Assembly (NCBI GenBank): GCA_934167755.1
Contig: CAKPLT010000016.1
Span: 1-40,769, forward strand
DNA: 40,769 nucleotides
DNA from: an uncultured Clostridia bacterium
GTDB lineage: Bacteria; Bacillota; Clostridia; TANB77; CAG-508
Direction: 5' to 3'
The number at the start of each line of letters is the position of its first letter. Position 1 is the stretch's first letter. The position numbers and the translations under genes are program-made. The notes below the pieces were generated by a model. That model did no database searches. It was not told the origin of the DNA and saw only the letters and a list, made by a program, of their open reading frames with translations. Below, in pieces: positions 24,430 to 32,644 of this stretch.

Positions 24430-25881
24430 TTAAAGAATCGATTCAAAATAAGTTGGTAACTCATCTGTAATTCCATTTGAACGAATGCGATATGCTGTTT
24501 CTGGAGCAGCTATTACAATCTCATCTTCTGGAATACTCAAGTTATCTAATAAATACTCTCTAAACTTCGTTTTTGTTTCTTCATCGCCATGATTAATTAC
24601 TATTGATTGGGTATTTGGAAACCACTTTATCAAGTTTAGTAATTTATTTCTTTGTGCATGCCCAGACATTTCTGCCGTTTTCTTAATATCACATGCTATT
24701 GTATGGTTGCGCCCATTATAAGATACTGTTTCTCCCCTCGGAGTGTTCAGTAGCTGATATCCTTTTGAGTCTGGTGAACAATATCCCAGCATATGAATTA
24801 ATGCATCACTTTTAGAAAGATAATAATCGATATATGTTTTAATAGGTCCATATGATCCCATTCCTCCTGGTGCAATAATTATTTTAGGACTTGAAATATC
24901 CATTATATCTTTTCTATAAGATTGCCGTTCTCTTGACTTTGGAACAAATCTTGTTCCTTTAGGTACAAAATCTTTCATCAATTTTTTTATACCTAATTCT
25001 TGATACATATACATACTTGTAAAGTCTTGTGATGTTCCTCCATCTGCAAAAACCGGTGTGCTTTCAGGAATAATTCCTTTTTTCTTCCACATTTTAATGT
25101 GATATAAAACTTCTTGGTATCTTCCTTGTGCAAATGCTGGATAGATAACAGTTTTTCCTTCTCTTAATGCCTGCACGGTATTTTTTTCTAGACATTTTTC
25201 AAACATTGAATTGGTTGAATCAACATCTCCGTAAGTTGATTCGCAGAAAAAAGCAGAAATGTTTAATTCTCTTACCTGCTTTGGTGGCATTTCAACATTG
25301 AAGAAAATATTATTGTCTTTATAATCACCTGTATAAATCAGGTTAATATCTTCTTCTCCTGGGCAGGAAATTACAACAAGTGTAAGAACTGCCCCCACTA
25401 AATGTCCATTAGTATAAAAAACTATTCGAATATTTTTGTCTGGTTTCATTATTTTTTTTGTAGTGCATCCTACAACCAAGTCCAATGTTTTTTCGACTTC
25501 GTTTTGTGTACATAGTGGTACATTTGTGAACGGTTCTGCAATCTTGCAACTGTCATATAATGACACTGTCATTAAATTAGCTGTTGCATAATGTGTGAAA
25601 ATAGGTCCATGAAATCCCTGCCGAACGACAACTGGAAGCAATCCTTGATGATCATGATGACCGTGGGTAAGAATTATAAAACTAATTTTTCCAGTATTAA
25701 ATGGGAAAAAACTATTGTAAAATCCATTATTATCCTTTCCTTGTGTTGCCCCAGCATCAACTAAGAATCTTACATTCTTGCCATCTGGCCAATGTACAGA
25801 ATTCAAAAAACAAGACCCTGTTACTCCTTTGTGCCGAGCATATACATCAACATAAAAGCCTTCTGTTTTACCAATCTTCAT
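24430..25881 (-). CDS. beta-CASP metallo-hydrolase, RNase-like
   Basis: 483 residues from ATG 25881; AAAGGAGAG is 7 nt upstream of that ATG, so the in-frame ATG at 25899 is not preferred. MBL fold motifs: LTHGHHDHQG (metal-binding HxHxDH), NGHLVGAVL, YTGDYKDN with the bridging Asp, then CESTYGD (motif A-like). Beta-CASP part: YPAFAQGRYQEVLYHI, APGGMGSYGP, EMSGHAQRNKLLNLI (motif B/C His) and INHGDEETKTKF. The fold matches archaeal/eukaryotic CPSF73-like nucleases and bacterial RNase J relatives, which cut RNA. Lacks the RNase J C-terminal domain. Single gene with its own terminator; substrate unknown. Confidence 0.85.
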   Translation of the reverse strand: MKIGKTEGFYVDVYARHKGVTGSCFLNSVHWPDGKNVRFLVDAGATQGKDNNGFYNSFFPFNTGKISFIILTHGHHDHQGLLPVVVRQGFHGPIFTHYATANLMTVSLYDSCKIAEPFTNVPLCTQNEVEKTLDLVVGCTTKKIMKPDKNIRIVFYTNGHLVGAVLTLVVISCPGEEDINLIYTGDYKDNNIFFNVEMPPKQVRELNISAFFCESTYGDVDSTNSMFEKCLEKNTVQALREGKTVIYPAFAQGRYQEVLYHIKMWKKKGIIPESTPVFADGGTSQDFTSMYMYQELGIKKLMKDFVPKGTRFVPKSRERQSYRKDIMDISSPKIIIAPGGMGSYGPIKTYIDYYLSKSDALIHMLGYCSPDSKGYQLLNTPRGETVSYNGRNHTIACDIKKTAEMSGHAQRNKLLNLIKWFPNTQSIVINHGDEETKTKFREYLLDNLSIPEDEIVIAAPETAYRIRSNGITDELPTYFESIL

Positions 25882-26020
25882 AAAATCTCTCCTTTTCATC
25901 TTATCAAAATAATATTTTGATATATAGGTTATGTTAATAAGTTACTCTTATATTATACATAAAATATACTCAAAAAACAATACTTTGTGAAACTTTTTTA
26001 ATTTTTTAGACACATTTTAG

Positions 26021-26486
26021 TTACAATTCACAGTACTTAATAATATTATGGATGTTGGGTGCCTTCCCTAGGTGTGATTATATATATTTGAGATTGTGTC
26101 CTGTTCATTATGTTCAAAAAGAAAATCTACCATAAAAAACTGAGCCTCTCTCACTCAGGCTAAAAATGTATATATGTATATGAGTTTAAACTTTTCGAAT
26201 GTGATTGGAACAATATTAGAATTTCTTAAATAAATTTATGGAAAGAGTTCACGATAGTGGAAGGGTGCCATAAATTTATTTTAGAAATTCTTATGTTGTG
26301 TATTGAGCCAAGAAAATGTTTCAAATCATATACATATATACATTTTTTCCGTGAGCATTTCTCAGTTTTTTACTTAAGATTTTCTATTTTTCACTTCAAT
26401 CAAACGGACACAATCTCAAATATATATAATCACACCTAGGGAAGGCACCCAACATCCATAATATTATTAATTGCTGTGAATCGTAA
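26021..26486. repeat. giant hairpin element 1 with conserved apical core
   Basis: 466 nt forming one long imperfect hairpin. Outer arms 26021-26101 and 26406-26486 (81 nt each) match with about 3 mismatches (for example GGGTGCCTTCCCTAGGTGTG against its complement). Middle arms are mismatched but still paired (AAAAAACTGAG, ATGTATATATGTATATGA). The inner stem AGAATTTCT...AAATAAATTTATGG closes on an apical core 26238-26271 containing AAGAGTTCACGATAGTGGAA, also present in element 2. No coding frame. It starts 24 nt after the stop of the last glycan-operon gene (minus strand). The rest of 25882-26510 holds nothing I can name. Confidence 0.85.
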
Positions 26487-26510
26487 CTTTTTTTAATATT
26501 TTTATGATTT

Positions 26511-26852
26511 TTATATATAGTATATCAAAATTCCTAGCAAAATCAAACCATTCCCAAGAATCTTTTTCTTAGTAATTTTTTCTCCAAGAATTCTATTACT
26601 TAAAATCATAACAAAAATATATCCCAAAGATTCTATAATTGGTTCATTTTTATATGGTACACCTTTTAATCCTAGTATAACTAAAATAGTTGAAACAACC
26701 ATTAAACCATATCCAGTTATTACATATATATTTAAATATTCTTTTAATATTGAACTATAAGTTTTAGAAGCACTTTTCTTTAATATAATTTGAGATATAG
26801 AACTTACTAAAACTGCTAAAATTAATAAACAAACATATTTACTCATCTTCAC
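26511..26852 (-). CDS. EamA/SMR-like small membrane transporter subunit B
   Basis: 113 residues, four predicted membrane helices (about 6-24, 44-62, 68-88, 94-112). The EamA half-transporter pattern is visible: SQIILKKSASKT after helix 1, EPIIESLGYIFVMILSNRIL and GEKITKKKILGNGLILLGI. It overlaps the upstream subunit gene by 14 nt. Such pairs act as heterodimers; in glycan operons (ArnE/ArnF) they flip undecaprenyl-linked sugars. That role fits the GT2/GT-C/WecE context here but is inferred. Confidence 0.75.
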   Translation of the reverse strand: MKMSKYVCLLILAVLVSSISQIILKKSASKTYSSILKEYLNIYVITGYGLMVVSTILVILGLKGVPYKNEPIIESLGYIFVMILSNRILGEKITKKKILGNGLILLGILIYYI

Positions 26853-27201
26853 TATTCACTATAATTGTACCTACAATTACAATTACTACTCCTATTACAT
26901 TTTTTATTGTTATTGTTTCATTAAAAATTAATATTGCCCACACAATCGACCATAGCAATCCCATTGCTTTATTGGCATATGCAACTGAAATATCAAATTT
27001 CTTTATCAATTGTTGCCACACAACGGCATACACAGCTAATATGAACATTTCTAGTCCATAATACAATATAAATTTGAATGACATAAACTCTTGTCCTGAT
27101 GCGAATTTAGCAAATACTGTTGATAATGTATATATTGCAATAACTATTTGTAATATAAAAATTTCTTTTAACTTTGTTTTCTTTTTTATTTCATTATCCA
27201 T
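26839..27201 (-). CDS. EamA/SMR-like small membrane transporter subunit A
   Basis: 120 residues with four membrane helices after a short Lys-rich N-terminus (MDNEIKKKTKLKEI). Features of SMR/EamA half-units: KFASGQEFMSFKFIL, QQLIKKFDISVAYANKAMGL and ILIFNETITIKNVIGVVIVI. Partner of the next gene, with which it overlaps. Probably the flippase of a lipid-linked sugar made by the same operon; multidrug efflux is the alternative. Confidence 0.75.
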   Translation of the reverse strand: MDNEIKKKTKLKEIFILQIVIAIYTLSTVFAKFASGQEFMSFKFILYYGLEMFILAVYAVVWQQLIKKFDISVAYANKAMGLLWSIVWAILIFNETITIKNVIGVVIVIVGTIIVNSEDE

Positions 27202-27216
27202 ATAATCCCTCTTTTG

Positions 27217-28335
27217 TTATATTGCTAAAATGTAATATCCATATCTTGTTGAACTATCAATTATTTTATGTGAGTTTATTTCTTCTATTGGGCTCACATA
27301 ATAAATATACTCTGGATTTTCTTTTCGTATTTTTTCAAGTTCTTCAACATCTTCTTTTGAAAAGATAAATTTAATAACTGCCTTTTTTGGCTTAGTAGTT
27401 TTAGTAAAATCTGGTGTATTTCCTAAAGCAACATCAATTACCATTTTTAAAAAATCATATCCTGTAGAAATTTGCACTAGATCTGAACCAATACAATCTC
27501 CACCCATTCTAGCACCTATCTCTATAATTTTTATTTTTCCATTAGGAGTAATTTTGAACTCTGTATGTGATGCACCATTTTCTATTTTCAAACTATTTAG
27601 ACCTGCAAATACTTCTTTTTCTATTTTTTCCATTGTTTCTTCATCTAAGCCTGCTGGTTGGATATGTCCTGTTTCTATAAAATGTGGTGCACCTGTTGTT
27701 TGCTTTCTAGTTACTGTAAGCAATGTATGCTTTCCTCTGTAAGAAATGCTTTCTGCACTAAATTCTTCTCCCTCAATATATTCTTCTATAATTGATTTTT
27801 TCTCAAAGGATACACTTATAGCTTCTTCAATTGCTTTTTTCAACTCTTTACTATCTAATTTTTCTATTTTAGTAATTGACCTACTTCCTGACCTATCTGT
27901 TGGTTTTACAATAATTGGCATATTCATCTGACCTATTTGTTCTAATGTGTCTGTATCAAATTTTGATGTTTCAATAAATTTAGGAACAGATGCTTTATTC
28001 GCTTGAAAGGCTTGTCTCATTTTATATTTATTAGTAGATATTTGCGTACATTCTAAACTATTACCTGTAAGTCCTAATTTATTTGCTAAATAATTCACTG
28101 TTAATGTTGCCAAATCAGACGCAACTGAAATAACTGCATCTGGTTTTATTTTCTTACATTCTTCTAAAATAAGATCCTTTTCTACTATACTTATTGGATA
28201 AAAGAAATCTGCAAATTTTGCTCCAACAGCTCCTTCTTTCCATGCAAATACATGTGTCTCATATCCCAATTCTTTTGCTTTTTTTATAAGTGGCATCTGA
28301 AAATTATTTGCACCTATAATAACTATTTTCTTCAT
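27217..28335 (-). CDS. ATP-grasp ligase
   Basis: 372 residues. N-terminal Rossmann-like domain (KKIVIIGANNFQMPLIKKAK), central ATP-grasp: NMPIIVKPTDRSGSRSITKI at about 138-157, SIIEEYIEGEEFSAESIS at 175-192, and a C-terminal metal/ATP site KIIEIGARMGGDCIGSDLVQ. The pattern matches carboxylate-amine ligases related to carbamoyl-phosphate synthase and PylC/biotin-carboxylase-like enzymes. In this operon it may attach an amino acid to the amino sugar made by WecE (inference). Starts 28 nt after the transaminase stop. Confidence 0.8.
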   Translation of the reverse strand: MKKIVIIGANNFQMPLIKKAKELGYETHVFAWKEGAVGAKFADFFYPISIVEKDLILEECKKIKPDAVISVASDLATLTVNYLANKLGLTGNSLECTQISTNKYKMRQAFQANKASVPKFIETSKFDTDTLEQIGQMNMPIIVKPTDRSGSRSITKIEKLDSKELKKAIEEAISVSFEKKSIIEEYIEGEEFSAESISYRGKHTLLTVTRKQTTGAPHFIETGHIQPAGLDEETMEKIEKEVFAGLNSLKIENGASHTEFKITPNGKIKIIEIGARMGGDCIGSDLVQISTGYDFLKMVIDVALGNTPDFTKTTKPKKAVIKFIFSKEDVEELEKIRKENPEYIYYVSPIEEINSHKIIDSSTRYGYYILAI

Positions 28336-28362
28336 AAAAAATTCTTCCTTCCAAACTTGTAA

Positions 28363-29493
28363 TTAGTTCTTGTAAAATTCTTTAATTGCATTTATTACTT
28401 CATCTTGTTCTTTTCTTGTTAATCCATAATACATTGGTAATCTAACAATTTTCTCACTTTCTGCAGTTGTATATTTATCTTCTCCAAAAAATTTTCCAAA
28501 TCTCATTCCAGCAGGAGAAGTATGTAATGGAATATAATGAAAAACGGCTTGAATTCCTTTTGATTTTAAATGCTCTATTAGTTTTGTTCTTTCTTCTAAA
28601 TTTTTTGCCTTTATGTAAAACATATGTGCATTATGTTTGCTATATTCTGGTACATATTGTAATGTTATACATTTATCTTCTTCTAATTCTTTAAGTCCAT
28701 CTTTGTAGTAATTCCATGAAGTTAGTCTATCATCATTTATCATTTCTACCTTTTCAAGTTGAGGATATAAATATGCACAATTCAATTCACTTGGTAAATA
28801 TGATGAACCATAATCAACCCAAGTATATTTATCAATTTCTCCTCTAAAAAACTTATTTCTGTTAGTTCCCTTTTCCCTGATTATTTCTGCTCTTTCTATT
28901 AATTCTGGATCATTAATTACAATCGCTCCACCTTCTCCCATACTATAATTCTTTGTTTCATGAAAACTGTAACATCCTAAATCTCCAATTGTTCCTAAAT
29001 ATTTATCATTATATTTTGCCATAACACCTTGTGCAGCATCTTCTACTACTTTTAAATTATGCTCTTTTGCAATTTTCATTATCTTGTCCATATCTGGAGA
29101 AATACCCGCATAATGAACAACAGTAATAGCCTTAGTTTTAGGTGTTATAGCTTCTTCTACTTTATTTTCATCTATGTTCATTGTTTTAGGATTTATATCC
29201 ACAAAAACTATCTTTGCACCAACCATTACAAATGCATCAGCAGTTGATACAAATGTATATGATGGAAGTATTACTTCATCTCCTGGTTGTATGTCTAACA
29301 AAATTGCAGCCATTTCCAATGCAGATGTGCATGATGTTGTTAATAATATTTTTTTGGCATTAAACTTTTCTTCCATTAACTTACTACATTTTTTCGTAAA
29401 TTCTCCATCTCCACAAATTTTTCTATTTTTTGCAGCATTTTTTATGCAATTAATTGATTCATCCATATAAATTGGAACATTAAAACCTATCAT
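28363..29493 (-). CDS. wecE: dTDP-4-amino-4,6-dideoxygalactose transaminase
   Basis: 376 residues, aligning to E. coli WecE/RffA almost throughout, as I remember it: KICGDGEFTKKC, TSCTSALEMAAILLDIQPGD, ILPSYTFVSTADAFV, VHYAGISPDMDKIM, VEDAAQGVMAKY, SFHETKN with the PLP lysine, IIREKGTNRNKFFRGEIDKY, and FHYIPLHTSPAGMRFGKFFG. It converts dTDP-4-keto-6-deoxyglucose to dTDP-4-amino-4,6-dideoxygalactose with glutamate as amino donor. This fixes the operon's substrate as a 4-amino-4,6-dideoxysugar. The genes for the dTDP-keto sugar (rmlAB) are not in this window. Confidence 0.92.
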   Translation of the reverse strand: MIGFNVPIYMDESINCIKNAAKNRKICGDGEFTKKCSKLMEEKFNAKKILLTTSCTSALEMAAILLDIQPGDEVILPSYTFVSTADAFVMVGAKIVFVDINPKTMNIDENKVEEAITPKTKAITVVHYAGISPDMDKIMKIAKEHNLKVVEDAAQGVMAKYNDKYLGTIGDLGCYSFHETKNYSMGEGGAIVINDPELIERAEIIREKGTNRNKFFRGEIDKYTWVDYGSSYLPSELNCAYLYPQLEKVEMINDDRLTSWNYYKDGLKELEEDKCITLQYVPEYSKHNAHMFYIKAKNLEERTKLIEHLKSKGIQAVFHYIPLHTSPAGMRFGKFFGEDKYTTAESEKIVRLPMYYGLTRKEQDEVINAIKEFYKN

Positions 29494-29517
29494 ATTATCT
29501 CTTCTTTCTATATCTTT

Positions 29518-30867
29518 TTATATCTTTTTATATGCTGGTATTACATATATAAATATTGCCTTAAATGATATTATTATTACAAGTACAATTAACATTAAAA
29601 CAATAATTTTTTTTATTTTTTGTGATTTAACAAATCTTTCTAATACCGCTTCTATTCCACTAACTAAGAAATATGTAAATGGTACTATAATTCCCATTAT
29701 ATATCTACCTTGTGGCTGAAAATCACTGGTGTATGAATATATTATACTTAAAGCAATTGGAATTATTATTGATATTACAAATATGTAATTTAACAAATAT
29801 TTATTTTTTTCTTTCTGTTTATAGATAAATAAATCTTTAAACTTTAATATACATCCAATTCCTCCAATTAGCCATATTAAAAAATATGAATAGTATATTT
29901 TATTTGACATAGCAATTGTTTGATAACCAAATATTCCCACAAAACTTCTTGCTACAGTTTTTATCCACCCTTCATCATACAGCATATTCCAAATACTTTC
30001 ACCCTTATTCTGCGGTGTTTTTCTAGTTGATGGCTTATATTCTTCCATCGCATATTTGTCTCCATATTCATTTTGTGTTCTAGTTCCTAATATATCGCCA
30101 TCATATATTATTGCATTTCTAATAAACCACCATCCTGCTACAGCAAATGCTACAAGTGAAACTATTATTGCTTTTTTTGCTATATCTTTTACTTTTATTT
30201 TATTTGATATTGTTGATATTAAGCAAATTATTACACTACACAATATGTATCCATATGCATTATAATATGTTAATGCACAAAATCCAATAGCCAGTCCTAA
30301 TAATACACAATATTTTGTTTTCCAATTACTCTCTAATCCTAAAATCCATAAATAAATTATCATTGCAGTTGCTAGTATAGCAGTCGAGTCATTATTTATA
30401 TATGATGCTAAAAATGCTGTTATAGGCTGAAATGCAATTATAGTAATAAATAAATATTTATATTTTCCTTTATCTTTAAATAATTTATCTGCAATTTTTA
30501 TTACAAAATATATTGCTAAAGTCATACTTATTGTACTAACAAGTCTTGCTGAAACAACTAAAGCAAATTGATTTGTTGTAAATATTGATGCAATCTTCAC
30601 AAACACAGCACCTATCATATATGTAAGAATCGGTTGAAAAGCATAGGAAATTCCCCACATAGGGTTTCTAATGTTTTCATCTCTTCCGTCTGGTATTAAA
30701 TTATGTTCAGAAATATACTTACATATATCCCATTTCATTCCTTCATCTGGACATGTATTATATGGCTGTGAAATTGTCCAAATTAAATAATAGCAAAATA
30801 AACCAAATAAAAATATTGCTAATATTATTTTTTTATTTTTTTTACAACTTTCCAATAGTTCATCCAT
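29518..30867 (-). CDS. GT-C-type membrane glycosyltransferase
   Basis: 449 residues with about ten membrane helices. After the first helix comes ISQPYNTCPDEGMKWDICKY, with an acidic pair in the first extracytoplasmic loop as in PMT/ArnT and DUF2142-type GT-C enzymes, and later FLASYINNDSTAILATAMI, like the SYxNND segment of DUF2142 proteins. It would transfer a sugar from an undecaprenyl-phosphate carrier to a surface polymer outside the membrane. Five nt after the GT2 gene stop, consistent with the GT2 enzyme supplying the lipid-linked donor. Confidence 0.8.
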   Translation of the reverse strand: MDELLESCKKNKKIILAIFLFGLFCYYLIWTISQPYNTCPDEGMKWDICKYISEHNLIPDGRDENIRNPMWGISYAFQPILTYMIGAVFVKIASIFTTNQFALVVSARLVSTISMTLAIYFVIKIADKLFKDKGKYKYLFITIIAFQPITAFLASYINNDSTAILATAMIIYLWILGLESNWKTKYCVLLGLAIGFCALTYYNAYGYILCSVIICLISTISNKIKVKDIAKKAIIVSLVAFAVAGWWFIRNAIIYDGDILGTRTQNEYGDKYAMEEYKPSTRKTPQNKGESIWNMLYDEGWIKTVARSFVGIFGYQTIAMSNKIYYSYFLIWLIGGIGCILKFKDLFIYKQKEKNKYLLNYIFVISIIIPIALSIIYSYTSDFQPQGRYIMGIIVPFTYFLVSGIEAVLERFVKSQKIKKIIVLMLIVLVIIISFKAIFIYVIPAYKKI

Positions 30868-30872
30868 TATAA

Positions 30873-31820
30873 TTATTTTTCAACCTTTTTACCTTTCTCT
30901 ACTTTTTCTATAATATATGGTGGTCTTTTTCTTGCTGCATCAAATGTTCTCCATAAATATTCTCCTAAAATTCCTATAGAAAGCATTATAACTCCAAATC
31001 CTACTAGCATAATTATTATTATTGATGCATATCCTTCAACATCAATAATTCCTGTCATTCTCCTATATATGATAACTATGAGCCATATTAAAGCTATAAA
31101 AAAGTTTAAAAATCCAGCTGCTGTTATCAATTTTACTGGAAAATATGAAAAGCTTAATAATGAATCATATACTAATTTTATTTTTTTAGATAAAGTCCAT
31201 CTTGACTTGCCTATTTCTCTTTTTTTTCTAACATATGGTACCGTTGCTGTTTCAAAACCTGCCCATAATATTTGGCTCATCAAAGATGTATTACATTCTT
31301 GCATTTTTACTAAAAAATCGATAACTTGTCTATCTATTAAAAACGAGTCAAATCCTCCCTTGGGCATATTATGTAATGCTAAGTTTCTCATTAAAAAAGC
31401 ATACAAATTAGAAAAAGCCTTTTGTGTAGCAGGTTCATCTCTATCAGTTCTTACAGCTAAAACAACTTTATTTCCTTCTTCGTACTTTTTCATCATATCT
31501 AGTATCATTTCAGATGGTTCTTGTAAATCGGCTGCTTTTCTTACAGCACAGTCTCCTGTGCATTGTGATAAACCTGCTAGAATTGCAGCATGTTCTCCAA
31601 AGTTTCTTGATAGCCTTATAATTTTTACATTTGAATCTATTTTAGCTAAATCTTGCATCACTTTGTAGGACTCATCTTTTGAACCATCATCAACTAGTAT
31701 TAATTCATATTTAGTTTCAGCTGGCAACTTTATAAATACCTTTTCTTTCAAATCCGCATATAATGGCAATAGGTTGTTATGATTATAATATACTGGCACT
31801 ACTATTGAAATTTTTTTCAT
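30873..31820 (-). CDS. GT2 undecaprenyl-phosphate glycosyltransferase
   Basis: 315 residues. GT-A fold N-terminus ISIVVPVYYNHNNLLPLYAD, LILVDDGSKDES near 40-51, IRLSRNFGEHAAILAGL, AADLQEPSEMI (variant of the DxD region typical of DPM1/ArnC/GtrB proteins), then GKSRWTLSKKIKLVYDS and two C-terminal membrane helices (about 225-250 and 265-290). Loads a sugar onto undecaprenyl phosphate at the inner membrane face. First gene of the six-gene minus-strand operon reaching 26511. Confidence 0.88.
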   Translation of the reverse strand: MKKISIVVPVYYNHNNLLPLYADLKEKVFIKLPAETKYELILVDDGSKDESYKVMQDLAKIDSNVKIIRLSRNFGEHAAILAGLSQCTGDCAVRKAADLQEPSEMILDMMKKYEEGNKVVLAVRTDRDEPATQKAFSNLYAFLMRNLALHNMPKGGFDSFLIDRQVIDFLVKMQECNTSLMSQILWAGFETATVPYVRKKREIGKSRWTLSKKIKLVYDSLLSFSYFPVKLITAAGFLNFFIALIWLIVIIYRRMTGIIDVEGYASIIIIMLVGFGVIMLSIGILGEYLWRTFDAARKRPPYIIEKVEKGKKVEK

Positions 31821-31924
31821 TTTTCATTTTCCCCTTATTTCTATCTTTATTAACCTTTGCTATTCTATCACAATGAACTATTTAGGTCAATGCTATAAAG
31901 TATTAATTAATAAATTTTTAATTT

Positions 31925-32476
31925 CTAAAAAATTCCACTTGTGGGTACATAATCATTACTTGGTGGCATTACAAATGAATTGTCAGGCTCACTTGTTTTT
32001 TTTAGTTCTATTACCTTAATAAATGGAATTTGCTCATTATGATATTTTCCCATCTCTATAGTTCCTGTGATATTAACCCATTCACCATTCGAAAATTTAT
32101 TAGCATCTTTATATTCACACAAAAAACCAACAACAACAGACTGTGTTTTACTCTCATTAATAAACATATCTCTTGCAATAACAAATTGTTCATTTTTAAA
32201 ATCTATAACTCTATATATGTAACCTGTAAAATTAACCTTCATTCCAATATAAGAATCAGGATCATCATGTACAGCTTTTAATATGTTAGTGTAATTATCT
32301 GTTTGAATTTCAGTTATATCTTTAGCAATTATATTATCTTTTACAACAAATTTTCCACTTGTAAAAAATATCTTATAAATACTTATTCCAAAAACCATCA
32401 ACATAAATATTGATAATATTACAATTATAATCTTTAGTGCTAATCCTCCATTTACTTTCAAATTGCATATAAACAT
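31925..32476 (-). CDS. DUF1980/YcgQ-like membrane-anchored protein
   Basis: 183 residues. One N-terminal membrane helix (about 13-35), then an extracytoplasmic domain that looks like an OB fold: DPDSYIGMKVNFTGYIYRVI, FVIARDMFINES, SVVVGFLCEYKDANKFSNGE, WVNITGTIEMGKYHNEQIPF. This matches the C-terminal domain of YcgQ/DUF1980 proteins. In B. subtilis YcgQ works with the permease YcgR; no permease is adjacent here. GGAGG lies 8 nt before ATG 32476. Function unknown. Confidence 0.65.
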   Translation of the reverse strand: MFICNLKVNGGLALKIIIVILSIFMLMVFGISIYKIFFTSGKFVVKDNIIAKDITEIQTDNYTNILKAVHDDPDSYIGMKVNFTGYIYRVIDFKNEQFVIARDMFINESKTQSVVVGFLCEYKDANKFSNGEWVNITGTIEMGKYHNEQIPFIKVIELKKTSEPDNSFVMPPSNDYVPTSGIF

Positions 32477-32559
32477 ATTAAGTCCTCCGTTCCTCTAATA
32501 CTTATCAAAATACCTTTTTATTAAGTTTATGTTCAATTTTTTAATTTATTCAATGAAAA

Positions 32560-32644
32560 GTGAAAAAATGTACCCGGTCCCAAATTTACCTGGGTAATTT
32601 GGGACCGGGTACATTTTTTCACAAGGGAAATTTGGGACCGGGTA
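32560..32644. repeat. GGGACCGGGTACA palindromic repeat cluster
   Basis: 32560-32586 (GTGAAAAAATGTACCCGG and on to CAAATT) is the exact reverse complement of 32596-32622, a 27-bp perfect palindrome with a 9-nt loop. A third partial copy, AATTTGGGACCGGGTACA, follows at 32628-32645. The sequence is far more GC-rich than its surroundings. It overlaps the last codons and stop of ytvI and may end its transcript. Confidence 0.85.

Noticed and set aside
26238..26271. Hairpin core as group II intron domain V or a known riboswitch
   Set aside because: It lacks the AGC/GNRA pattern of domain V, there is no intron-encoded protein nearby, and no riboswitch core I know matches.
31069..31668. 199-codon plus-strand reading frame
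   Set aside because: Fully antisense to the well-supported GT2 gene, with no ribosome site and no family pattern.
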